This document shows positions 51,576-58,635 of a stretch of 64,000 nt of DNA, piece after piece. Position 1 is the stretch's first letter; each line of letters begins with the position of its first letter. The stretch lies in NCBI GenBank assembly GCA_964415175.1, contig CAYPYG010000008.1, positions 1-64,000 of the forward strand. Direction: 5' to 3'. The stretch comes from UBA2231 sp964415175 (GTDB lineage: Bacteria; Elusimicrobiota; Elusimicrobia; Elusimicrobiales; UBA9959). The notes below the pieces were generated by a model. That model did not search any database. It saw nothing but the letters and a program-made list of their open reading frames with translations, and was not told the origin of the DNA. The position numbers were made by a program, and so were the translations under genes.

Positions 51576-52418
51576 TTAGAAACGGCTGGCCAGCCCGAAG
51601 CCCTGGCCGCCGGGGATATCGACAGGGACCAGGGACAGGCCGTCCGCGCCGCCGTTGTTAAGGGCTGAGACTTTTTTCCCGATATAGTAGCCTAAAGCCG
51701 CGCCGGCGAAAACATCCGACGGCCAATGGTCATGGTCGTTGAACCGCGACCACCCCACAAGGCCGGCGAGGGCATAGGCCGTGCCCACCTTCCAGGGGCT
51801 GTCACCGTAATAATAGCCGGTCACCGAGGCCACGGCGAAGGCCGAAGCGGTATGCCCGGACGGGAAGGAGAGGTTCTCCCCGGAGAAAAAGCTCTGCTCC
51901 TCGAAACCGCTGTACTCGCCGCCCTTGTTCGGCCGGGGACGGTGTACGGCGAACTTTATCATGGTCACGACCAGGCCTGAGATGAGATAGCTCTGCGCGC
52001 CCGCGGCCGCGGCCTCGGGAAGCCTGGTCCTGCCCGTCAGCTTGCCGTAGGCGTAAGCGGCGCCGCAGAACGGCAGTATGAAAAGCCCGTCCCCGAAGAA
52101 CTTCGCTTTCTCCGAGATGTAGTCCACGTCGCCGCCGATGTTCTTGGTGTAGTTGTCGTGGTTCTTATCGATTATGAACAGGGTCCCGGCCGTCACTCCC
52201 GCGACCGTGCCGAAGCGGCGCCAGTCGTTCTTCTCCCAGCTCAGGGGAGCGGTAAGGACCGTGGCCGTGTTGTTAAAAAGGTTCCTCTCCGCGTTACCGC
52301 CGCCCCCGTCCCGGTCCGTCGCGGACACGAAAGACGGACAGGAGAACAGGGAACCGGCGAGGAGGACCGGCGCGGCACATCCGCGTGTGTATTTAGAGAC
52401 AGAGATTTTTCGGAACAT
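51576..52418 (-). CDS. PAP2-family phosphatase
   Basis: A 280-residue exported or membrane protein with intact PAP2 motifs: KFAVHRPRP (KxxxxxxRP region), LSFPSGHTAS (PSGH) and SRFNDHDHWPSD (SRx5Hx3D). It therefore probably is an active lipid phosphatase or phosphotransferase (LpxE/LpxT/undecaprenyl-PP type; substrate not readable). It converges on the PAP2-like gene at 50628 and is divergent from eptA. Confidence 0.85.
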   Translation of the reverse strand: MFRKISVSKYTRGCAAPVLLAGSLFSCPSFVSATDRDGGGGNAERNLFNNTATVLTAPLSWEKNDWRRFGTVAGVTAGTLFIIDKNHDNYTKNIGGDVDYISEKAKFFGDGLFILPFCGAAYAYGKLTGRTRLPEAAAAGAQSYLISGLVVTMIKFAVHRPRPNKGGEYSGFEEQSFFSGENLSFPSGHTASAFAVASVTGYYYGDSPWKVGTAYALAGLVGWSRFNDHDHWPSDVFAGAALGYYIGKKVSALNNGGADGLSLVPVDIPGGQGFGLASRF

Positions 52419-52475
52419 ATCATTCCTTGCTGCCTGATTGGGAACGTGACAAAATTATACAAATACTTCGCCCCT

Positions 52476-52508
52476 CGCCCCCCCCAAGGGGGGGCGATTA
52501 TCTATAAT
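52476..52508 (+). promoter_or_regulatory. eptA promoter with G/C-tract palindrome
   Basis: A perfect 9-bp inverted repeat (CGCCCCCCC/GGGGGGGCG, 52476-52496, 3-nt loop) lies just upstream of TATAAT (52503-52508), covering the -35 area. It may be an operator; the start codon is at 52526 after an AGGGA site. Confidence 0.5.
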
Positions 52509-52525
52509 ATTCCCAGGGAACATCC

Positions 52526-54187
52526 ATGCCAATATTCTCCCGACTCCGGCACATCCGCGCGAGACTAAAGATTTCAAGCCGTTCTTATATCACGATAACG
52601 GCCATCTTCTTTTCGCTTTTTCTTAACACCGCCTTCTGGAAATATCTGATACAGCACCCCCCGGCGGCCGGGCTGCCGGGCCTGCTCTATATCGCCGGCC
52701 TTTTCGCGGCCCTCTCCGCCGCTTTCCTTATTATTTTCAACCTGATCATCTGGCCCCACACCGCAAAGCCCCTGCTCATCGTCCTTATCCTTCTCGCGGC
52801 GGCATTGAGTTACTATATGCACGCTTTCAACGTTTTCTTTGACGTGGACATGCTGCGCAATGTCCTTCAAACCACGGCAGCCGAAAGCCTGGATGTTATA
52901 AATCCCAAAGCTGTTATCTGGTTCATGGTCCTGGGACTTCTCCCTTCCGCTCTTATATACGCCTGCGGGCTGGAATTCAGCCCCCCGCTAAAGGAACTCC
53001 GACAGAGGGGCAAAAGCGTGCTTCTGGCGATACTTGCGATCGCAGCGCTTGTCCCCCTGACCTACAGAACATACGCCCCCTGGTGGAGGAATCACAGGGA
53101 GGCGCGCAAGCTTATCAGTCCGGTCAACACCCTCTATTCCGCGTTCCGCTACGGAGAGGCGATGCGCAAAGCCGACAAGAACCTCGAACTCCTGGATCCG
53201 GAAGCCGAACACGTCCCATATGAGGATGACTACATAACAGTCTTCGTAGTCGTCATAGGCGAAACCGCGCGCGCCATGAACTATTCTCTTAACGGCTACC
53301 ACCGAAAGACCAATCCATACATGGAAAAACTGGATATCATCAACTTTAAAGACACCACCTCCGGCGGCACATCCACGGCCATATCCGTCCCTATAATCTT
53401 TTCCTCCGCCGGCCGAAAGGATTTTTCCGCCGCAAACGAGCCTTACAGGGAAAACCTCGTGGACTTACTTAAGAACACCGGATACGATGTTTTCTGGGAA
53501 GAGAACGACAGCGGATGCAAGAATGTCTGCAAGAGAGTCGAAACCCATACCACCAACCCCCGGAAAGACCCGAAGCATTGCGACGGCGACTATTGCCACG
53601 ATGAAGTGCTGCTGGAAGGGCTCGAGGAGCGGCTCAGGAACGTAAAAAAAGACACGTTCATCGTGCTGCACCTGATAGGGTCCCACGGGCCGGCTTATTA
53701 CAGGCGGTATCCCGCGGAATTCGAGGTATTCAAACCCGTCTGCGGAACGCAGGACATACAGAACTGTTCAAAAGAAGCGCTGATCAACACCTACGACAAC
53801 ACTATAGTTTACACCGACTATGTCCTTTCAAAGGCGATAGGGATACTAAAAAAATACCCGCGATACGAATCCGGTCTGCTCTATGTTTCCGACCACGGAG
53901 AATCGCTGGGAGAGAAAGGCCTGTACCTGCACAGCCTGCCGTTCGCCATAGCCCCGGCCGAACAGACCAGGGTTCCCATGCATATATGGATGTCGGAAAC
54001 GATGAAAAGAGAGGACCACATAAACTACGCGTGCATGAAAAAGGAAGCCCTAAAAGGAAAGTTCTCTCACGACAATATTTTCCACTCCCTGCTGGGGCTG
54101 ATGGAACTGCAGAGCACCACTTACGACAAATCCCTGGACTTCTTCGAACCATGCCGCACCCTCCCCCTGCCGGAAAATCACACCTAA
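52526..54187 (+). CDS. eptA: Phosphoethanolamine transferase (EptA-like)
   Basis: Adds phosphoethanolamine to lipid A in the outer leaflet of the inner membrane, lowering negative charge (polymyxin resistance in known relatives). The 553-residue protein has five N-terminal membrane segments (about 20-205) and a periplasmic sulfatase-fold domain with the nucleophile Thr in VVIGETARAMNYSLNGY, YVSDHGESLGEKGLYLHS (metal site) and HLIGSHGPAYYRRYP. The usual SCGTxTxxSVPC motif reads SGGTSTAISVPI, so a conserved disulfide cysteine pair is absent. Codon use is more A/T-rich than in neighbours, suggesting transfer. Confidence 0.9.
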   Translation: MPIFSRLRHIRARLKISSRSYITITAIFFSLFLNTAFWKYLIQHPPAAGLPGLLYIAGLFAALSAAFLIIFNLIIWPHTAKPLLIVLILLAAALSYYMHAFNVFFDVDMLRNVLQTTAAESLDVINPKAVIWFMVLGLLPSALIYACGLEFSPPLKELRQRGKSVLLAILAIAALVPLTYRTYAPWWRNHREARKLISPVNTLYSAFRYGEAMRKADKNLELLDPEAEHVPYEDDYITVFVVVIGETARAMNYSLNGYHRKTNPYMEKLDIINFKDTTSGGTSTAISVPIIFSSAGRKDFSAANEPYRENLVDLLKNTGYDVFWEENDSGCKNVCKRVETHTTNPRKDPKHCDGDYCHDEVLLEGLEERLRNVKKDTFIVLHLIGSHGPAYYRRYPAEFEVFKPVCGTQDIQNCSKEALINTYDNTIVYTDYVLSKAIGILKKYPRYESGLLYVSDHGESLGEKGLYLHSLPFAIAPAEQTRVPMHIWMSETMKREDHINYACMKKEALKGKFSHDNIFHSLLGLMELQSTTYDKSLDFFEPCRTLPLPENHT

Positions 54188-54273
54188 GTGTGGCCCCGTC
54201 GCGCAGCACCTATATGGCACGCTTCATAACCCGGCCGCCCCCCGCGTACGGCTTTTATTTATAGAATAAGCGG

Positions 54274-54417
54274 GTGCTGATAGGGATGACACTCTACTCC
54301 GGGGCCTTCGCCGCGGCCTATGCCTGGACGCTGATCTGGATATTCGAGCGCCGGGACAGGAAATACGGGCAGGGCTCCGTCCACTCGGCGGACGCGCTGG
54401 GCGCGACCGGCGAATAA
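54274..54417 (+). CDS. Small membrane protein ORF with RND-derived C-terminus
   Basis: From GTG 54274 (or ATG 54286) a 47- or 43-codon frame encodes one membrane segment (LIGMTLYSGAFAAAYAWTLI) followed by WIFERRDRKYGQ and ends LGATGE, exactly the last six residues of the RND pump. The shared end is part of the duplicated block, so the ORF appears to be a join of a different small membrane protein with the RND tail. No strong ribosome site is visible. Expression is uncertain. Confidence 0.45.
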   Translation: MLIGMTLYSGAFAAAYAWTLIWIFERRDRKYGQGSVHSADALGATGE

Positions 54418-54621
54418 AGGAGGCACTATATGAAAATGGGAGAAGCTTTGCGGCTGCTGGCGGGGTTCATGGTCCTGCTCAGCCTGGGACTGGCCGTTTA
54501 CGCCGACATGCGCTGGCTGTGGCTGACCGCCTTCGTCGGCGTCAACCTGCTGCAGTCGGCCTTCACCGGCTGGTGCCCGGCCATCTGGTTCTTCAGGAAG
54601 ATAGGATTTAAGGAGTGCTGA
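54397..54621 (+). repeat. 225-bp direct duplication, copy B
   Basis: Second copy of the RND-tail plus DUF2892 block at 50321-50545. Together the copies bracket the PAP2/PAP2/eptA segment (50546-54396). Confidence 0.9.
54430..54621 (+). CDS. DUF2892/YgaP-like small membrane protein, copy B
   Basis: A 63-residue paralogue of the protein at 50354, with the same FTGWCPAIWFFRKIG end and the same upstream AAGGAGG region. The four differences (Leu25Ala, Ile27Met, Ala38Val, Leu60Phe relative to copy A) together with mostly synonymous DNA changes indicate that both copies have been kept under selection. It follows the small ORF at 54274 rather than an RND gene. A strong hairpin (GCGCCCGCG/CGCGGGCGC) follows. 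Confidence 0.82.
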   Translation: MKMGEALRLLAGFMVLLSLGLAVYADMRWLWLTAFVGVNLLQSAFTGWCPAIWFFRKIGFKEC

Positions 54622-54690
54622 CAGGGGCGCCCGCGTTCTTCGCGGGCGCGGAGGGATCCAATACCTGGCCAGGGAGGCCTTGACCTGTAG

Positions 54691-54745
54691 GGAACATAAG
54701 CGCGATTATCGGCAGTCCCCCCTCGACTTGGCCCTTTCGCCCCGG
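54691..54745 (+). repeat. Short direct repeat, copy 1
   Basis: About 53-55 bp starting GGAACAT and containing GCGCGATTATCGGCAGTCCC and TTCGCCCCGGC; the second copy is at 55437-55489 with two substitutions and a 2-nt indel. The stretch 54622-54992 has no other recognisable gene; it holds the DUF2892-B hairpin, this repeat and the cupin terminator. Confidence 0.8.
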
Positions 54746-54884
54746 CTGCCGGCCTGGGCTTCGATACAACATCTCGTCTGGTCCAGAAGAGACCAACAGG
54801 TATAATTAGTCTTTGTACCCACATACAAATAGATACTTCAAATCACTGCCGGGAATATTTTCCCCAAACAGCACCCTATCGCAA

Positions 54885-54912
54885 TAAAAAAGCCGCCGAT
54901 CTCCCGGCGGCC
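54885..54912 (-). terminator. Intrinsic terminator of the cupin gene
   Basis: On the minus strand GCCGCCG/CGGCGGC (54892-54898 with 54905-54911) is followed by TTTTTT, about 80 bp after the cupin stop. Confidence 0.75.
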
Positions 54913-54992
54913 CCATGCCATGCCCAAATCATGTTATATTCCCGAATCAACCGTCACATCTACACTCCGCCACCCTTTGCCATTTTACAAAC

Positions 54993-55340
54993 CTAAGCTG
55001 GCACTTTTTCCCTATACCTGTCAGTTTGGTTAAACAAAGCCAAGTCGGCGTAGCCCTTTTTAATTATCGCCGAATGTTTTACGTTTTTATCAATGGAATA
55101 AGTGTCACCCTTTTTTAAATTAATTTTTTCCCCCGCAATTGTCAATTCCATTACCCCATCCAAGACCACGCCCCATTGTGCTTCATGAGAATGTTCCGGG
55201 ACCTCCACATCCTTATCAAAGTGCATAAAAACAAATTGCTGTTGTCCCGCCTGGATCAGGCGGGATGATACGCCATCAACAGGAATATCCGCTTCCGGAT
55301 GGCTTGCTATGATATCCGGGAAATATTTATTCATCGTCAT
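54993..55340 (-). CDS. Cupin-domain protein
   Basis: A 115-residue single-domain cupin (about 30-105) with VPEHSHEAQWGVVLDG, which supplies the usual His-x-His and Glu metal ligands, and KKGDTYSIDKNVKHSA as the second motif with its His. Catalytic or binding role cannot be told. The DNA is clearly more A/T-rich than the surroundings and the gene sits between two copies of a short direct repeat, so recent acquisition is likely. AGGTGA precedes the ATG at 55340; a second ATG two codons downstream is also possible. Confidence 0.85.
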   Translation of the reverse strand: MTMNKYFPDIIASHPEADIPVDGVSSRLIQAGQQQFVFMHFDKDVEVPEHSHEAQWGVVLDGVMELTIAGEKINLKKGDTYSIDKNVKHSAIIKKGYADLALFNQTDRYREKVPA

Positions 55341-55436
55341 CCGATCACCTCGCCGGTAAAAGAGTCACTGCTAACCCAAAAAGGCGCTTGTTACGTTTTC
55401 CCTTTCCCCAAAATCCGTTTTTCGGCTGAATTGCAA

Positions 55437-55489
55437 GGAACATGCGCGATTATCGGCAGTCCCCCTCGATTTGGTCCTTTCGCCCCGGC
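55437..55489 (+). repeat. Short direct repeat, copy 2
   Basis: Second copy of the 54691-54745 repeat. It lies on the other side of the cupin gene, in the same orientation. Confidence 0.8.
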
Positions 55490-55609
55490 GCGATTTTTGA
55501 ATTTTTCGCGTGAGAGCCATCGGTTTTGTTTATAATATCAAAAACCGGGTGGTTTTTCCGCCCGGCGGGCGCCGGGCCGCAGGTCTTAGGGGCAGGTTTT
55601 ATCTTGGTG

Positions 55610-55638
55610 TTGACCTGCCGCGGGACAAACAATAGAAT
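55610..55638 (+). promoter_or_regulatory. Sigma-70-type promoter of the S8 protease gene
   Basis: TTGACC (55610-55615) and TAGAAT (55633-55638) are separated by exactly 17 nt. The leader then holds a GGCGGGC/GCCCGCC hairpin (about 55646-55663) right before the GGGAGG ribosome site. The gene-free stretch 55341-55672 also contains direct repeat copy 2, a second TATAAT at 55530 and a GCCCGGC/GCCGGGC hairpin near 55560-55577; no gene is seen there. Confidence 0.65.
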
Positions 55639-55672
55639 CGTGGCAGGCGGGCCGGGCCCGCCGGGAGGTCTT

Positions 55673-57298
55673 ATGGTTCTTTATCGCAAATTACCGCTTT
55701 TCGTCCTGCCTTTTTTCCTGGCTTCCGCCGCGCAAGCCAGGATCGACAATACCGACCTGCCCTTCGCCGACGATCCGGCCGTGCTCGGGCGCTGGATCAG
55801 CGTGGCCTATGTGCCGAAAGCGGAGCAGTTCAACCCCGCCGCCCCGGTACCGTCCGACCTGTTCTTCAAGGGCCTCGCCTTTCTGCCCGGCGGCAAACTG
55901 GAACGGCCGGGGATCTCCTGGACAAAGGGATTGGTGCTGAACCCGGCCGCCGGGACCGCCAGCGCCTACACTTTCAAAAAGATCGGCGGCGTCGAATACA
56001 TGTTCTTCGAATGGAAGAGCGGGGATTATACCGTACGGGACATGGAACCCGGCTATTATGTCCTGGTGCGCGAAAAGGACTATGCCCGCATGGCCGGTGC
56101 GAAAAAGAAGCCGGCGGAGCGGGAAACCCGGGACTGCCTCAACCCCGGCGCCACCGCCGGCGTCTGCCGCCGCCCGGCGGCCTGGAAGTTCGACAGGGGG
56201 CCGCTCAAGGCCCTGCCCGCCTACGTTCCGGACTCGGGCGACCAGTGGCAGATGGACCTGCGCGGCCGCGATCTCTCGGCCCTCGACCTCTCCGGCCGGG
56301 CGGGCGACCTGCTCTACGCCGATTTCGACGGCTCCACTAAATTTCCGGCGGCGCTGCCGCCCGGCTTCGACCCGGCCATGATAATGGAACTGGGCAAGAA
56401 CCCCGGGCTGGGGGTACGCGCCCTGCACAGGGCGGGGCTTACCGGCAAGGGCGTCTCCATCGCTATCATCGACCAGCCGCTGCTGACCACGCACCGGGAA
56501 TACGCGGACAAGCTGCGGTCCTATGAGGAACTGCACATGTTCGAGCCGAAAAGCGGCGCGGCCATGCACGGCGCGGCCGTGGCCTCCATAGCCGTCGGAC
56601 GGACCTGCGGCGTCGCCCCGGACGCGGAGCTCTACTATGTCGCGACCGACTTTTCCGACGGCGACGGGAACATCGATTACCGCTGGCTGGCGAAGGCCAT
56701 AGACCGCCTGCTGGCGATAAGCGGCTCACTGCCGGCCGCGAAACGCATACGCGCCGTCTCCATATCGCGCGGCTTCAGGCGGGGCGAGAACGGGGCGGAG
56801 GAACTGCTGGCAGCCATCGGCCGCGCGAAAAAGGCCGGCGTGCTGGTACTCACCACCTCGCCCGGACTTTATTACGACTTCGATTTCACCGGCCTGGGCC
56901 GGGACCCGCTGGCCGACCCGGACAAGCCGGCCTCCTACGGGCCCGGCCTTTTCTGGCGCAAGTCCTTTCTCGCCGGCGGATTTAAATTAAAGGAGACCCT
57001 GCTGGTGCCGATGGATTCGAGGACCACGGCCTCCCCCGCCGGCGACGAAGACTACGTCTTCTACCGCAGCGGCGGCATGAGCTGGTCCGTGCCCTACATC
57101 GCCGGGCTCTACGCCCTGGCCTGCCAGACCGACCCCGGCACGACCCCGGAATCTTTCCTGAAGAAGGCCCTGGAATCCGCCCGGCCGCTGCGAGTATCGG
57201 CAAACGGCGGCGAACTGGTCCTTGAAAAAGTCGCGGACCCGGCCCGCCTTTTAAAGGAAAGCGCCGGGAACGCGGTTCTTCCGAAAAACGATCCTTGA
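55673..57298 (+). CDS. Secreted subtilisin-like (S8) serine peptidase
   Basis: From the ATG at 55673 (good GGGAGG site) the protein has 541 residues with a signal peptide (to about 22, AAQARID). An N-terminal region (25-230) precedes the S8 domain. Catalytic residues are Asp267 in VSIAIIDQPLL, His299 in GAAMHGAAVASIAVG and Ser470 in GGMSWSVPYIAGLYALA. The oxyanion-hole Asn of the usual AAGN motif is not obvious (VLVLTTSPG), so activity may be altered. A frame open from 55526 would precede the promoter and is rejected. Confidence 0.85.
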   Translation: MVLYRKLPLFVLPFFLASAAQARIDNTDLPFADDPAVLGRWISVAYVPKAEQFNPAAPVPSDLFFKGLAFLPGGKLERPGISWTKGLVLNPAAGTASAYTFKKIGGVEYMFFEWKSGDYTVRDMEPGYYVLVREKDYARMAGAKKKPAERETRDCLNPGATAGVCRRPAAWKFDRGPLKALPAYVPDSGDQWQMDLRGRDLSALDLSGRAGDLLYADFDGSTKFPAALPPGFDPAMIMELGKNPGLGVRALHRAGLTGKGVSIAIIDQPLLTTHREYADKLRSYEELHMFEPKSGAAMHGAAVASIAVGRTCGVAPDAELYYVATDFSDGDGNIDYRWLAKAIDRLLAISGSLPAAKRIRAVSISRGFRRGENGAEELLAAIGRAKKAGVLVLTTSPGLYYDFDFTGLGRDPLADPDKPASYGPGLFWRKSFLAGGFKLKETLLVPMDSRTTASPAGDEDYVFYRSGGMSWSVPYIAGLYALACQTDPGTTPESFLKKALESARPLRVSANGGELVLEKVADPARLLKESAGNAVLPKNDP

Positions 57299-57371
57299 TA
57301 GCCGGGGGCCCGGCGGCGGCCATACCCTGTCCTTAAGGGGCCGCATCTTTGTATGCGCCGCCGCTGCGGGG

Positions 57372-57719
57372 TCAGGAGGCCTGCTGCGACGAAGACCGGT
57401 ATTTGACGACCTTCACGTCCTCGAGCGTTATCAACCCCTCCTGAACTTGCTCGTCCAGGAAAGGCATCAGCTTGTCCAGGTTCTCTTTGACGTCCACTAT
57501 CTCGATTATGACCGGCAGGTCCTCGGAAAGTTCCAGCAATTTGGCGGTATGCATGCGGCTGTCGGCGCCGAAACCCATGATCCCGCGCAGCACGGTCGCG
57601 CCGGCGAGATTGAGCTCCCGCGCTTTGAGCACGATCGCCTCGTAGAGCGGCCTGCCGTCCGCCTTGTCCGATTCCCCTATGAATATCCTCAGCAGTCTGC
57701 CGTCCTCGGGTAATTTCAT
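57372..57719 (-). CDS. DUF190 (PII-like) protein
   Basis: A 115-residue DUF190 protein with LLRIFIGESDKADGRPLYEAIV near the start and GATVLRGIMGFGADSRMH in the middle, the two family signatures; the fold is PII-like. DUF190 genes often accompany crcB, as here with a 4-base overlap, so a role in fluoride response or channel regulation is suggested. Start at 57717-57719; a longer frame from 57974 lies inside crcB. Confidence 0.9.
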   Translation of the reverse strand: MKLPEDGRLLRIFIGESDKADGRPLYEAIVLKARELNLAGATVLRGIMGFGADSRMHTAKLLELSEDLPVIIEIVDVKENLDKLMPFLDEQVQEGLITLEDVKVVKYRSSSQQAS

Positions 57720-58105
57720 GCCGCAGTCCTCCCCATCATAAAGTTGGCGCAGAAGAACCCCGCCATCACCAGCCCAAGCCCAAGAAGATTGTTCGCCGCC
57801 GCGCTGGCGGCCGCGGCCCAGTATTCCCCTTCGCGCAGAAGCGCGAAAGTCTCGAGGCCGAAAGTGGAAAAAGTGGTGAAACCGCCCAGGAAGCCGGTCA
57901 TCAGGAACAGCCGCTGCCCCGGCGAGACCAGCGAGCGTTCGAAAAGGGCCCAGGCGGCCCCGATCAGGAAGCAACCGGCCAGGTTGACGGCCATGGTGCC
58001 GGCCGGGAAAACGCCTTTGGCCGCCCTGTCCGCCCAGACCGAGACGCCGTAGCGGGCCAGCGTACCCGCCGCGCCGCCCGCCGCCAATAAAAAAAGCCTC
58101 AACAT
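57716..58105 (-). CDS. crcB: Fluoride ion channel CrcB/FluC
   Basis: Exports fluoride as a dual-topology dimer. The 129-residue protein has four membrane segments with GGAAGTLARYGVS at the start, MAVNLAGCFLIGA (conserved Asn) and GFLGGFTTFSTFGLE (the Phe/Thr-lined pore and central Na+ site). Normal length. It lies directly downstream of a fluoride riboswitch and overlaps the DUF190 gene, so the operon responds to toxic fluoride. Confidence 0.95.
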   Translation of the reverse strand: MLRLFLLAAGGAAGTLARYGVSVWADRAAKGVFPAGTMAVNLAGCFLIGAAWALFERSLVSPGQRLFLMTGFLGGFTTFSTFGLETFALLREGEYWAAAASAAANNLLGLGLVMAGFFCANFMMGRTAA

Positions 58106-58120
58106 GACAATTCCTCCTTC

Positions 58121-58190
58121 ATGTAGGAGTCATCAGCCTTGTCGAGGCCCTGCGGCCCTCCGGCGGTTATGGCGAACTCCATCGCCGTAG
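58121..58190 (-). promoter_or_regulatory. Fluoride riboswitch (crcB motif)
   Basis: Minus-strand leader of crcB with the crcB RNA signature: GGCGATGGAGTTCGCC, ATAACCGCC, a variable GC stem, and GCTGATGACTCCTAC (consensus GGxGATGGxxTTCxCC ... AACxGCC ... CTGATGAxxCCTAC). CTCCT within the aptamer end can pair with the AGGAG of the crcB ribosome site (58111-58119), so fluoride binding would free the site, a translational ON switch (inference). Confidence 0.92.
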
Positions 58191-58199
58191 TGAGAACTG

Positions 58200-58437
58200 T
58201 GAAATGGTGATTTCGGATTACCCGCAGGCCACCGCTGCGCCACGCATAACCCGCATAGCGGGTTTGCGCGGCCCCACCTCGACGTTTTTCGCTGAAAAAA
58301 CGCCTCCGGTCTTGCGGGCCGGACGCAAAGCGCACCGCGCTTTGCTCTTCGCCGGCCCTCACCTGCTGGCTCGCGGCTCCGGCTTTCAAATCCTGCCGCA
58401 GGCCGCACCGCGGCCTGCTTACCACCGCTGTGAAAAT
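58200..58437. repeat. Hairpin-rich repeat region beside tRNA-Val
   Basis: No gene is supported here. Four hairpins follow one another: 58243-58268 (AACCCGC/GCGGGTT, loop ATA), 58283-58302 (CGTTTTT/AAAAACG), 58316-58358 (outer GGGCCGG/CCGGCCC, inner GCAAAGCGC/GCGCTTTGC, loop ACC) and 58398-58418 (GCAGGCCGC/GCGGCCTGC, loop ACC). The last two share the CGC-ACC-GCG tip. It directly abuts the CCA end of tRNA-Val and the fluoride riboswitch. It looks like a structured dispersed repeat. Confidence 0.6.
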
Positions 58438-58438
58438 C

Positions 58439-58513
58439 TGGTGGGTGGTACAGGATTTGAACCTGTGACATCTGTCGTGTGAGGACAGCGCTCTACCGCT
58501 GAGCTAACCACCC
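58439..58513 (-). tRNA. tRNA-Val (anticodon CAC)
   Basis: The minus strand forms a full 75-nt tRNA: acceptor GGGTGGT with ACCACCC, D-arm AGCTCAGCGGTAGAGC, anticodon stem CTGTC/GACAG with loop CTCACAC (anticodon CAC, reads GUG), T-arm CAGGTTCAAATCCTG and encoded CCA. Confidence 0.95.
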
Positions 58514-58585
58514 GCAGGGACTATTCTACAAAAAATACCCCCTTTTTGGCAGGAGACCGGGGCGGCAAAAGGCCCAGCCGGCGGA

Positions 58586-58626
58586 GGCCCTTATGGCTCA
58601 TGCCCGGACGCCCCGTAATCTATAAA
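58586..58626 (+). promoter_or_regulatory. GGNCC-type promoter of the second C11 gene
   Basis: GGCCC (58586-58590) is followed by TTATGGCTCATGCCCGG and a -10 TATAAA (58621-58626), 35 nt from box to -10. ATGGCTCATRCC is shared with the promoter region at 12790-12808. The ATG at 58636 is about 10 nt after the -10, so the leader is minimal. Another GGCCC lies at 58571. Confidence 0.5.
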
Positions 58627-58635
58627 ATATGAACG

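Noticed and set aside
54397..54621. Insertion sequence bounded by the duplicated DUF2892 blocks
   Set aside because: No transposase, terminal inverted repeats or target-site duplication is visible; the blocks are duplicated genes, so only recombination is suggested.
58099..58482. Open frames on both strands across the riboswitch, hairpin region and tRNA-Val
   Set aside because: They overlap a structured RNA leader and a tRNA, have no recognisable domain, and the hairpins explain the sequence better.
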